A stretch of DNA of 64,000 nt from Rhabdothermincola salaria (lineage in GTDB: Bacteria > Actinomycetota > Acidimicrobiia > Acidimicrobiales > Acidimicrobilacustridaceae): contig NZ_JAJQXW010000002.1 in the NCBI RefSeq assembly GCF_021246445.1, positions 186,001-250,000 of the forward strand, written 5' to 3'. A model generated the notes under the pieces. It was not told the DNA's origin. It made no database searches and saw nothing but the letters and a program-made list of their open reading frames with translations. Of this stretch, positions 1 through 8,303 are shown in pieces; position 1 is the stretch's first letter, and each line of letters opens with the position of its first letter. A program made the position numbers and the translations under genes.

Positions 1-1685
1 AGGCTGCGGGCGAGATGGGCGAGCCACTCGCGCCGCCAGTAGCCGAGCAGGTCCCCTACGAGGTGCTCGGGGGTGTCGGGTCCGAAGCGATGCAGCTGGT
101 CTATGCGGTCGTAGAGAGCCGGCACGGCGTCGGCCAGTTCAAACTCGGCGACCCGCCACTGCATGTCTGGGCGGCGCTGGGCCACCAGCCAGTCGCGCAC
201 AGCCAGGGTGGCGAGCACGTCGTCGCGGTTGTAGGCGGCGATGCGCTCCAGCGCCGCCGGTTCACCCGAGTTCAGATAGGCGTCGTATTCGACGACGGCG
301 CCGGCGCCCTGGTCGATCCCGTGGCCCCTGATGTACCCGGTGACCCGCTCGACATGTTTGAGGCTGTAGGACTCGACGCCGATCTGGACGCCGTTGCGCA
401 CGGTCGGCAAGAGGTCGACGAAGGCACCGGTCTCGATCAGCCGCCCAAGGGCCGCCTCGCCCACGCCGTGGGTCGCAGTGAGCCGTTCGAGGGCGCTTCG
501 CTCGGTGTGGTTGTAGTGGTAGATGTGCATGCCCGGGTGAGCGGCGCGCCGCTCGGTGAGGAACTCCACGAGCCAGGCGGTGAGCTCGCGTTCGCCCTCG
601 AAGTCGTGGGCCCACCGGGCCTGGTATGCCCACTCGCCGTTTGAATCGCGGGCGAGTACACCGAACAAGAAGAACAACCCGATGTCGGGTCGCCAGAGTG
701 GGTGACCCTCGAAGTCCACGATCACGTCGCCGGGGTTGGGTGCCGGCAGGGTCTCAAAGCCGTGACCCCACCCGCCCGGGGCATCGGGGTCGTCACGAAG
801 CACGGCGAACGGGGGTGGCTCGCCTTCCGACAGGTTGCGGGCGGCGACCTGGAGCCGGGCCTGTCCGACCAGTCTGGTGAGCGTCTGGTCCGGCGTCGCA
901 GGAGGGTCGAGGGCAGCGAGCTGCGACATCGTGGTCACTGCGCCGGCGGCCAGGTCCTCGCGATCGCGGCGGGAGATCCCGGCGACGTAGATCAGCGAGT
1001 CGGCCGCCCGCCACTCGGCGTCGCATACGCCGGCGAAGTCACAGAACTCGCAGTGCGAGCATGGCTCCGCCGCCGTGTCGGCAGGCTCGGAGTCGGCGAG
1101 CAGCCGGGCCAGGTGGCCGCGCATGCGCCGCCAATAGGGGGCGTAGTCGGCGACGGGGAGCGACTCGATACGCCCAGAACCGAGCCAGAGGTGCACGTAC
1201 CTGGGGGCCACCCCGGTGTGAGCCTCGATCGCCTCGGCGTAGAAGCACAGCTGCAGCACGTGGGCCGGCGCTGCGGTGGTCCGCGTCAGCTTGGCGTCCA
1301 CCGGCTCGAAGCGAACCCCGTCGGTGTCCTCGATGCGCACCACGAAGTCCGCAATGCCACGTACACCGCCGTGGGCGAGCGGTACCTGGTAGGTGACTTC
1401 GTGGCCGCCGACGAACGGGTCGCCGAGGCGGGCCATCCACCTCTCGAAACTCTCGCCGCGGCGCCGCCCAGGTATTTCGAGCAACGACGTTGCCACTGAG
1501 CGGTAGTGCTCGAGGCAGGCGGTTTCATGGGCGAGACCTTTGTCGGCTACGAGGCGGGCGAAGGCGCCGACACCGCTCGCAGGGCGGGTCATCTCGCCGT
1601 TGTCGACTCGGCGCTCGAGCGTCACTGCGTGCGAACACTCGAGCCAGGCGCTGATCCGGGAGGGAGTGAGAATGTCGTCAGTCAC
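1..1685 (-). CDS. TM0106-family RecB-like putative nuclease (3' end beyond the left edge)
   Basis: The long minus-strand frame opens at a GTG (1683-1685), with GGAG about 11 nt upstream, and runs off the left edge; about 561 codons are visible. The N-terminus (LTPSRISAWLECSH) is typical of the TM0106 family, which pairs a RecB-like PD-(D/E)XK region with an RNase H-like exonuclease region. A cysteine cluster (CEFCDFAGVC, near 1030-1060) would suit an Fe-S site. Further on come a DxE motif (VIVDFEGHPL), the block YHYNHTERSALERL and, near the edge, YNRDDVLATLAVRDWL. Acidic residues of a DEDD-type exonuclease are therefore present. Family members are predicted nucleases of unknown physiological role. 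The phosphatase gene upstream reads the same way after a 151-bp gap. Truncation by the window, not by mutation. Confidence 0.85.
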   Translation of the reverse strand, partial: MTDDILTPSRISAWLECSHAVTLERRVDNGEMTRPASGVGAFARLVADKGLAHETACLEHYRSVATSLLEIPGRRRGESFERWMARLGDPFVGGHEVTYQVPLAHGGVRGIADFVVRIEDTDGVRFEPVDAKLTRTTAAPAHVLQLCFYAEAIEAHTGVAPRYVHLWLGSGRIESLPVADYAPYWRRMRGHLARLLADSEPADTAAEPCSHCEFCDFAGVCDAEWRAADSLIYVAGISRRDREDLAAGAVTTMSQLAALDPPATPDQTLTRLVGQARLQVAARNLSEGEPPPFAVLRDDPDAPGGWGHGFETLPAPNPGDVIVDFEGHPLWRPDIGLFFLFGVLARDSNGEWAYQARWAHDFEGERELTAWLVEFLTERRAAHPGMHIYHYNHTERSALERLTATHGVGEAALGRLIETGAFVDLLPTVRNGVQIGVESYSLKHVERVTGYIRGHGIDQGAGAVVEYDAYLNSGEPAALERIAAYNRDDVLATLAVRDWLVAQRRPDMQWRVAEFELADAVPALYDRIDQLHRFGPDTPEHLVGDLLGYWRREWLAHLARS

Positions 1686-1836
1686 TGTGCTCGCTTCTCC
1701 ATCGGTCCAATGCCGGGCACCCGCCGTGTCCCGCTGCCACTCATCATGGCTGCCGCCGCTCTGCGCTGTTGGTGCGGTGAACCAACGGAGCTCTCCGTTC
1801 CCTGGTGCCGCCAGGCTCTTGTCATCGCCGACATGG

Positions 1837-2457
1837 TCATGCGGCGCGCCGGATCCGGCTGATCACCCCAGCGACGTCAATGGGTTTGTCACGGAACCAG
1901 TCGCCGAGCTCCTCGAACGCTGCGCCCGCACGATCCGAGTCCATTCCGGTGGACTCGACGTGGTGGACCAGAGCCGAGTCGGCATAGAGGATGGCGGCGA
2001 TTGGGCGCACCGCCCGGATGGCGTCGAGGGCTTCGGTGACGCGCCAGCCATCGGCGAGCAGCAGACGGAACGCCATCGAGGGGCCGCGATTCACGCCCAT
2101 GTGGCAGTGCACCAGCAGCCGGTCGCCGTGACGGCGTTCGGCCAGCACGGCCAGCCCGGCGTCCCACCACTTGTCGGGTTGGCGATCGCCGGCGTCATGG
2201 GTGCCCAGATGGTGGTAGGCGATGTGGGGCGCGACGCTTGCCACGAGCTCCTCATCGCTCCACTCCTCGCGCACATCGACGATGCGGGTCACCCCGAGAC
2301 CGTCCCAGTCCGCCAGTTGGGCGACAGCGCGCTCGAGGTCGTGGTGTAGGTCGCCGCACACCACCAGCCACTCACACACCTCGCCCGGGCGGCGGTGCCA
2401 GGCGGCGGCATCGACGCTGCGGCGGCTGGGGAACTGCTTGGGGCTCCGGTTGTTCAT
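1837..2457 (-). CDS. dual-specificity/tyrosine phosphatase family protein
   Basis: A 206-aa protein with the cysteine-phosphatase signature HC-X5-R: LLVHCHMGVNRGPS places the nucleophile at C118 and the phosphate-binding arginine at R124. An upstream HHLGTHD segment (about 82-88) sits where the general-acid aspartate loop lies in this superfamily. There is no signal peptide or membrane segment, so it is probably cytoplasmic. It reads in the same direction as the TM0106-type nuclease and divergently from the HDAC-like gene across a 247-bp intergenic region (2458-2704) that should hold both promoters. Its substrate is unknown. It could counter the protein kinase at 5.2-8.0 kb, but that is only a guess from proximity. 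Confidence 0.8.
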   Translation of the reverse strand: MNNRSPKQFPSRRSVDAAAWHRRPGEVCEWLVVCGDLHHDLERAVAQLADWDGLGVTRIVDVREEWSDEELVASVAPHIAYHHLGTHDAGDRQPDKWWDAGLAVLAERRHGDRLLVHCHMGVNRGPSMAFRLLLADGWRVTEALDAIRAVRPIAAILYADSALVHHVESTGMDSDRAGAAFEELGDWFRDKPIDVAGVISRIRRAA

Positions 2458-2704
2458 CCTCGGTTCCTGTCCTTTCTCATCTGGGACGGTGCGGTGCCGG
2501 CCCGGCTGATGAACGCCGCCGGGGGCGGGCGGTGTGCGCGCCTTGAGAGAGGAACTCGACGGGGCCTCGTGAGCCGTTCATCACCCTTCGAGACGGTGGT
2601 CGAGCCGATGCGACACCGGCGGTCGCCGCGCACACGCCGCTTGCTCGGCGGCGTTCGGGTGCTGTCACCCGCCCGTCGGTGGCAGGCCCGAGGAGGGACG
2701 CACA

Positions 2705-3658
2705 TTGAAGGTTTTCACCCACGACACCGCTGCGGACGTCGCTGACGGCTTCGACACCATCCGCAAGGCCGGTGAGATCGCCGAGTCCTTGCGCACCAAT
2801 CCCCTCTGGGGCATCGAACTGGTCGAGGCCCCGTTCGTGAGCGAGGCGGACCTGACCGAGATCCACGACGCCGACTACGTCGAGGCGGTGCGTACTGGCC
2901 AGCCTCACGACCTGGCAGTGAGTTCGGGTCTGAAGTGGAGCGAGGCGCTTTGGGACTCAGTGTGTGCCAGCACCGGGGCTGTGGTCGCCGCCGCCGAGGA
3001 CGCCCTCGTCGACGGCGCCGCGTTCGCCCTCTCCGCCGGCCTGCACCATGCCCGCGTTGGTGGTGGTTCGGGGTACTGCACGTTCAACGCTCTGGCCCTC
3101 GTTGCTCGCCGCCACGCCCTGGCTGGGCGGTGCGTTGTGGTTGTGGACCTTGACGCCCACTGCGGCGGCGGGACCTGGTCAATCCTTCGCGACGTCGACG
3201 GCGTAGGACAGGCCGACGTGGCGACCAGCGCGTACGACGCGTACGACACCGGCGTCGCCCACCGCACCTACCTCGAGCGGGTGACCGCCGCCGGGCGCTA
3301 TCTCGGCGCCGTCGAGCGGGCACTGGCATGGATCGAAGACGGCGACCGCCCCGATCTGGTCCTCTACAACGCAGGGGTCGACCCCCACGAGCGGTGCAGC
3401 ACCGGTGGGCTTGGCGGGGTCACCACCCAGATGCTCGCCGAGCGGGACGCTCTTGTGGCGGCATGGTGCCGGCTCAACGACATCGCCGTGGCGGGAGTGC
3501 TCGCCGGGGGCTACACCGGCCCTCGCCTCAGTTCCGCCGACGTCGTCGGGCTACACCGCCAGACGATCGCAGCCCTAGCCCCACTGGCCTCGGGCCCCAC
3601 CGCTGGTGAGTCGACTCCGCACGTTCGAACACGGAACCGACCTGATCTGGCAGGCTGA
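2705..3658 (+). CDS. histone deacetylase superfamily (acetoin-utilisation/acetylpolyamine hydrolase-like) protein
   Basis: A 317-aa arginase/deacetylase-fold enzyme. The HDAC pattern can be followed: tandem histidines H114-H115 (SAGLHHARVGG), GYCTFN, the metal site DLDAHCGGGTW with D150 and H152, a second metal-ligand aspartate D226 (NAGVDPHE), and the catalytic tyrosine Y270 in AGGYTGP. All catalytic positions appear intact, so a Zn-dependent amidohydrolase acting on acetylated lysine, polyamine or a similar substrate is likely. The start is TTG, supported by GAGGAGGG seven bases upstream. The asparagine of the usual HxGNG is glycine here (CGGGT). It is transcribed divergently from the phosphatase gene and stands alone on its strand until 4045. 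Confidence 0.88.
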   Translation: MKVFTHDTAADVADGFDTIRKAGEIAESLRTNPLWGIELVEAPFVSEADLTEIHDADYVEAVRTGQPHDLAVSSGLKWSEALWDSVCASTGAVVAAAEDALVDGAAFALSAGLHHARVGGGSGYCTFNALALVARRHALAGRCVVVVDLDAHCGGGTWSILRDVDGVGQADVATSAYDAYDTGVAHRTYLERVTAAGRYLGAVERALAWIEDGDRPDLVLYNAGVDPHERCSTGGLGGVTTQMLAERDALVAAWCRLNDIAVAGVLAGGYTGPRLSSADVVGLHRQTIAALAPLASGPTAGESTPHVRTRNRPDLAG

Positions 3659-4044
3659 CAACTGGTGTGGAGATGACTCGAGCCCCGCAGGCGATCGAAC
3701 GGAAGCCGGGACAGGACTCACACGTGAAGACTCCGGACGGCCCACCATGCGTAGGACAGAGTGCTTCAACCAGCCTCGCCAGGTCGTCCACGTCGTCGCC
3801 GAGACAGAAGAGCTCCAACCGAGGGGGTATCGAGCTTGCTCGACGGGAACACGGCCGGGCCACGGAACCGTGCGGACGAGGTGCCCGGCTGCCTCGCAGA
3901 CACCTCAAGGGTTCTCTCCCGTCACCTCGCCGGCGTCATTCGGCGAGGCTCGTCGGTAGTAGCCAGCCGGTGACGGATCGTCTCGCCACTGATGTTTCGC
4001 CCAGCCCGCTCACAGTTCTGCCGGCTGTCGAAGGAAGCTGAAAC
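3659..4044. other. 386-bp intergenic region without a convincing gene
   Basis: Several short frames are open on both strands, but none shows a recognisable motif, a good ribosome-binding site or a protein-like composition. The region separates the HDAC-like gene from the GTG-started DUF3293/GIY-YIG gene and probably carries the promoter of the latter. AAGGAA lies 10 nt before that GTG. Confidence 0.5.
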
Positions 4045-5136
4045 GTGAAGCTGTCTGAGGGTCTGGACAAGCCCACCACCGCCGCCCCGTGGCAGACGCT
4101 GCGGAACCAGTTCCTGCGCACTCTCGTGCGGGTCCAGGCGTCGGACGGCAACTGGCTGAGTGCGGTCGACGCAGTCGCAGCGTTCGGCGCACCGCTGTTC
4201 GTGATCACCGCCGCCAACCCGAACTCCAAGCGGGCGTCCAACGCCGAGAACGCCCGTCGCAGTGCGGAACTGCGCGACGCGCTCGTGGCTGGTGGCGCTC
4301 AGCCGCGCCGCGCCGTCGGTACCTCTGCCGACGGTCGATGGTCCGAGGCGTCCTGGGCGGTCAGTGGCCTCGGCCGCAAAGGTGCCAGGGAACTGGGACG
4401 CGAGTTCGGCCAGCTGGCCGTCTTCGAGCTGACGGCAACCGAGCTTCGCGTCCATGGGTGCGCGTCGTCGTGGGTCGAGACACGTCCCCTCACCTCCGAG
4501 ACGTGGGAACCGGCTCTCGAGTCCGACGTCGACCTCGCCCAGGCGGTAGCCGATCTGCTCGGGATCGAGGTCAACACCGGGAAGTGGTCCGAGGGCAAGG
4601 AGCCGGGATGGGTCCACGAAGACGGCGTCGGGCTCGACTGCCGGTGCGGCGAACACCTCGAGCTCTTCGGCTGCGAGCGCACCGCCAAGCGAGGCGGTCG
4701 ATACCGAGCAGTGGCGTTGGTGTGCCCAAACGAGCAGAGCGTGCTGTTCGGTCGCAACGCCACACCGGCGCAGAAGTCGGTGGTGAAGCGACGCCGCACC
4801 TATCTCATGGCGCGCCGAGACGCCGACCGCAAACGCCTGAGCGAACGCGCCTACTGGTGCTACGTGATCGAGCTGGCTGATACGGCGGGCCCTCGATCGT
4901 CGCCGCTGCCCTGGCTCTACGTGGGGCAGAGCGCGCTGACACCCGACGAGCGCTTGGCCCAGCACCGGGCAGGTATCAGAGCCAGCAAGTGGCCTCGCAA
5001 CCACGCCGTTGGGCTCCGAGCGGATCTCTACGACCAGCAGCCGGTTCTGCGGTCACAGGAAGAGGCTCGCGCCTACGAGACCTGGTGGGCCGAGGTCCTC
5101 GCCGTGCGGGGTTGGGCCATCAAGGGTGGCCACTGA
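4045..5136 (+). CDS. DUF3293 domain fused to a GIY-YIG-like nuclease domain
   Basis: A 363-aa two-domain protein with a GTG start. The N-terminal third carries the DUF3293 hallmark, a strand followed by TAANPNSKRAS and ENARRSAELRDAL (about residues 49-80). The C-terminal ~110 residues look like a GIY-YIG fold: YWCYVIEL, then LYVGQSALTPDERLAQHRAG, a downstream ARAYETWWAEVL with a candidate catalytic glutamate, and a terminal KGGH. The classic GIY/YIG tripeptides are replaced by CYV and LYV-G, so the assignment rests on overall pattern. A central CRC...C segment (about 197-215) might bind metal. GIY-YIG enzymes cut DNA in restriction, repair and homing. The next gene, the NERD kinase, starts 61 bp downstream on the same strand and is probably co-transcribed. 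Confidence 0.7.
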   Translation: MKLSEGLDKPTTAAPWQTLRNQFLRTLVRVQASDGNWLSAVDAVAAFGAPLFVITAANPNSKRASNAENARRSAELRDALVAGGAQPRRAVGTSADGRWSEASWAVSGLGRKGARELGREFGQLAVFELTATELRVHGCASSWVETRPLTSETWEPALESDVDLAQAVADLLGIEVNTGKWSEGKEPGWVHEDGVGLDCRCGEHLELFGCERTAKRGGRYRAVALVCPNEQSVLFGRNATPAQKSVVKRRRTYLMARRDADRKRLSERAYWCYVIELADTAGPRSSPLPWLYVGQSALTPDERLAQHRAGIRASKWPRNHAVGLRADLYDQQPVLRSQEEARAYETWWAEVLAVRGWAIKGGH

Positions 5137-5197
5137 TAGCGACGCTGTCACCACCCTTACGTACCGTCGCTTTGAGCTGGACAGAGGAGTTGTAGGC

Positions 5198-7984
5198 ATG
5201 GCACAGGTGGCCGCTGCCGGCGGGGAGCCGGTGAACCACGGCGAGGAACTCACGATCGATGTCCTCGAAAGGGCACTCGGTGACGACGTCCGTCTGATCG
5301 CCAACTGGGAGGTCGTGCACCCGACCCGTGTGGACGAGTGTGACGTGATCGTCGTCAGCCCCGACGGTGTGTTCATCGTCGAGGTCAAGTATCTGTTCCC
5401 ACCGGTGGTGGTCGAGGAGAACGCATTCTTCGTGGGCGGCAAGACCCGCACGCATCCGTGGCACCTGACCAACCACAAGGCCAAGCGTCTTCGTACCAAG
5501 CTGAACGACAAGGTCCCCGGGTTCAGACAGGACGGGTGGGTCGAACCGCTTGTCGTGTTGGCTCGGGAACCGGAAGTTCTCGATGTGGACCTGCTCATGA
5601 TCAACCGGGTCGTGCTGTTGAACCGCGCCGTCGAGCTCCTGGCGCCACCTTCCCCCTTGATCGCACCACAGCGTCGCGGCCGCCTCGCCGGCCGGGTCGA
5701 CGAGGTTGTCGAGGCCATCATCGGCGCAGGTCGGGCCGCCGGAGGCGCTCAGCTCGTCGTGCCCGGTTACCGCCTCGACGAGTGCCTCTTCGCCGAGCCC
5801 GGGTACTCGATGTGGATCGCCACTCTTGAGTTGACCGGCCAGCAGTTCACCCTCGAACGTGCCGAGTTGCCGGCCGGGATGGTCGGTGCTGTTGCCGAGG
5901 GTTGGCGTGCCGGGGAGGCCGACGTCTTCAGAGCCGCTCAACAGATCGGTCCGCACGCTGGTGTGATTGGGCCGTTGGCGTGTTTCGACCTCGACGACGG
6001 TTCGGTCGTCACGATCTGGCCGGCACCGGACGCGACGCCGCTCAGCCTCCATCTCGCCGCCGCCGACGACGTACTCGACGCTGAGGAGGCCGAGCGCCTC
6101 GCCGCTGACATCGCCGATGCGTTGGCCCACGTCCACGCCAAGGGCATGGGCCACGGCTCCGTGTCATCAGCGACGGCCCAGGTGCTCGCCGACGGGCACG
6201 GCGCCCTGCGGTTGGGTCACGCGATCAGCGACGACCCCGGCGTCGTCATGGCCGACGGGGGGGCCCTCGCCGACCTGTTCGACCAGTTGGCCGAGGCCTC
6301 GACAACGAAGTCCTTGGCCGATCTCGCTGCCGAGCTACGCGCCGGCACGCTTTCCTGCGCCCAGGCCCGAGAGGCACTGGTCGGGGCGGCGCCGGCGCCG
6401 GCCGGCCCGGCGGAGGTCCTGCCTTCGGTGTGGGACCTCTACACCCTCGCCGGGCCGCTCACCGACGAACCGGCCCACACCTTCCTCGCACGGGACGAGG
6501 GCGGCGACGTCGTGGTCAAGCTCCTCGAAGGCTTCGATGAGGAGGACCCCGAGACCTGGAACGAGTACCGAGTCCTGCGGGGCCTCAACCATGAGTGCAT
6601 CGTGCGCGCCATCGGCGCCGGCGTCGCCGCCGAGGGCCCCTACCTCGTCACCACCTATCTCGATGGACCAAGCCTCCGCGAGGCGATCGACGCCGGCCTG
6701 GTCCGCTCCACCGACCGGGTCCTCAGCACGGTGCTCGAGCTGCTCGGCGCTCTCGACGTGATGCACCCCGACCCCAACGCCCGTCGCCAGCTCACCTCTC
6801 TCGAGCGCAGCGAGACCGACATGGCCACGTTCCGGTCCCTGCGCGACTCAAGCGAGAAGGGCGTGGTCCACAACGACATTCGCCCCGAGAACGTGCGCCT
6901 CGTCGGCGGCCGGCGTCCGATCCTGTTCGACTTCGATCTGGCCGCCCGGCCCGGTGCCCTCGTCGGCGTGGTCGCCTCCCCCTACCGGCCCGAAGACCTC
7001 CCCGCCGGTGAGGTGGCGGTCGATGCTGACCTCTACGCCGTGGGGGTGATGCTCCACGAGTTGCTCACCGGCAAGCAGCCGTTCCGAACCGATGGCGCCG
7101 GACGGCGTGTGCTGGCCGTCGACGAGTCCCTGCCTCCCGAGATCGCCAGCGTGATCCGCCAGGCTTGCGCCCCCCGTCAGCACCAACGCTTTCGCACCGC
7201 CAGCGAGTTCAGCGAGGCGCTCGTGGCCGCCGGCGTCGGCGGCGGGCTGGGCATCGAAGTCGAACCCGGCGCAGCCGAGCTGCTCAGCCGAATCGACCGA
7301 TTGTGGCGGGACAAGGACTTCGACGCGGCTCTCGACCTGTGCCCTGCGGACTGGGATCGCCTACGAGATCGCCTCGAGACAGCCCGTGACGCCGCCGCCC
7401 GGCCTGTCGACCTGGTCCTGGCCATCGAGGGGGTGGAGTTGCACCGTGTCGGTGAGCGGCTCATCGGGCCGGGGCAGACCGCCGGTGCGAGTCCCTTCGA
7501 GGAGGCGGTCGCAAGCGTCTACCGAGCAGTGCTCCCCGACGGCGGCTACGTCGACTTCGCGTACGCCTGCTCCGACGATGCCGGCGAAGCCTGGATCCAG
7601 GGACTCGACACACTTCACGTCCCGAGTCGATTGACCCGGCTTGCTCAAGGGTTGCGAGCAAGTGAACAGGAAGGCCCCGATCCGAACGCTGTGTACCTGA
7701 GGCTCCGTCAGGCCCGACTCACCCCCGACAGGGGCCCGGATTGGTCCAATGTGTTCAAGGCGTCACTCTCCGAACTGGACGCAGGTGCCGGTTGCGATGT
7801 CGCCGCTGTCTTGATGTCCGCCGGAGCGAAGGCGGTCGACTCCCAGGCGGTCGCCATCGGCGACACGGGGAGGACGCGAGGCGAGAGCTGCGTGGTCTAC
7901 GACCCCGACGAGCCCGGGGACGTCCCGGCGTTGGCCTACTTCCTCACCCGTGTGATCCCCCTCTACCGCTGCGTCAGCAACTAA
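5198..7984 (+). CDS. NERD nuclease-like domain with pseudokinase and Ser/Thr kinase domains (PglW-like)
   Basis: A 928-aa protein; I chose the ATG at 5198 because GAGGAG lies 8 nt upstream. Residues ~10-110 form a NERD domain with a PD-(D/E)XK-like signature D49...E62-V-K64. Residues ~240-350 resemble a kinase fold whose catalytic loop reads HGS (H319) instead of HxD, hence a probable pseudokinase. Residues ~415-700 are a full kinase: ATP lysine K441, catalytic loop H558-N-D560 with N565, and DFD (578-580) in place of DFG. The C-terminal ~220 residues are unassigned. NERD plus kinase is the architecture of PglW in BREX type 2 (Pgl) phage defence. No other Pgl/BREX-2 signature gene is visible, apart from an adenine methyltransferase 2 kb downstream. 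No membrane segment is seen, so it is probably cytosolic. Confidence 0.85.
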   Translation: MAQVAAAGGEPVNHGEELTIDVLERALGDDVRLIANWEVVHPTRVDECDVIVVSPDGVFIVEVKYLFPPVVVEENAFFVGGKTRTHPWHLTNHKAKRLRTKLNDKVPGFRQDGWVEPLVVLAREPEVLDVDLLMINRVVLLNRAVELLAPPSPLIAPQRRGRLAGRVDEVVEAIIGAGRAAGGAQLVVPGYRLDECLFAEPGYSMWIATLELTGQQFTLERAELPAGMVGAVAEGWRAGEADVFRAAQQIGPHAGVIGPLACFDLDDGSVVTIWPAPDATPLSLHLAAADDVLDAEEAERLAADIADALAHVHAKGMGHGSVSSATAQVLADGHGALRLGHAISDDPGVVMADGGALADLFDQLAEASTTKSLADLAAELRAGTLSCAQAREALVGAAPAPAGPAEVLPSVWDLYTLAGPLTDEPAHTFLARDEGGDVVVKLLEGFDEEDPETWNEYRVLRGLNHECIVRAIGAGVAAEGPYLVTTYLDGPSLREAIDAGLVRSTDRVLSTVLELLGALDVMHPDPNARRQLTSLERSETDMATFRSLRDSSEKGVVHNDIRPENVRLVGGRRPILFDFDLAARPGALVGVVASPYRPEDLPAGEVAVDADLYAVGVMLHELLTGKQPFRTDGAGRRVLAVDESLPPEIASVIRQACAPRQHQRFRTASEFSEALVAAGVGGGLGIEVEPGAAELLSRIDRLWRDKDFDAALDLCPADWDRLRDRLETARDAAARPVDLVLAIEGVELHRVGERLIGPGQTAGASPFEEAVASVYRAVLPDGGYVDFAYACSDDAGEAWIQGLDTLHVPSRLTRLAQGLRASEQEGPDPNAVYLRLRQARLTPDRGPDWSNVFKASLSELDAGAGCDVAAVLMSAGAKAVDSQAVAIGDTGRTRGESCVVYDPDEPGDVPALAYFLTRVIPLYRCVSN

Positions 7985-8303
7985 GCGCGCGCGTCGATAG
8001 CCATTTCGCTGCGTTGACCTCACCATGGCCCAGCCGAGATCTTCTCGCAGTACCGAGACCGCACCTACAGCCTGGGCTCGGCGGCAAGCGACCTCGACAC
8101 CGTTGACGACCTCATCGTGCTCGTCGCCGATGACGACTCAGCCCTGCGAGACGCCGGTCGGGTCGTCGCACCCGTGACCCTGGGTCACGGGTGCACTGAC
8201 CCGTCGGCCTGTGGTGGGTTTCCCGAACTCAACCCTTGACAGACCCCACGGGTGAGCCACGCGGGCGCGCACACGATGTCAAGCCGGTGACGTTCTGGTT
8301 CAC
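7985..8303. other. 319-bp intergenic region with a possible gene remnant
   Basis: Between the kinase stop and the sigma-factor start lies a coding-like stretch with no start codon at its head. From about 8017 to 8238 one frame reads AEIFSQYRDRTYSLG...DDLIVLVADDDSALRDAGRVV and ends at TGA. Its upstream end is closed by a stop, so if it was ever a gene it is now a remnant. The region also contains the palindrome listed separately. A TTGACA occurs at 8236-8241, but no matching -10 hexamer was found at normal spacing. Confidence 0.4.
8168..8194. repeat. 27-bp perfect palindrome (two 13-bp arms around one base)
   Basis: The arms GCACCCGTGACCC and GGGTCACGGGTGC flank a single T. The match is perfect over 13 bp per side. 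It lies 110-136 bp before the sigma-factor start and 184 bp after the kinase stop. No T-run follows on either strand, so an operator for a dimeric regulator is at least as likely as an intrinsic terminator. Confidence 0.7.

Noticed and set aside
3659-4044. A 124-codon plus-strand frame before the GIY-YIG gene
   Set aside because: Ser/Arg/Pro-rich product, no ribosome-binding site and no motif.
5120-6154. Minus-strand frame opposite the NERD domain
   Set aside because: The NERD/kinase protein on the plus strand has conserved residues throughout; the minus product has none.
8236-8241. TTGACA as a -35 box for the sigma-factor gene
   Set aside because: No acceptable -10 hexamer at 16-19 bp; probably chance.
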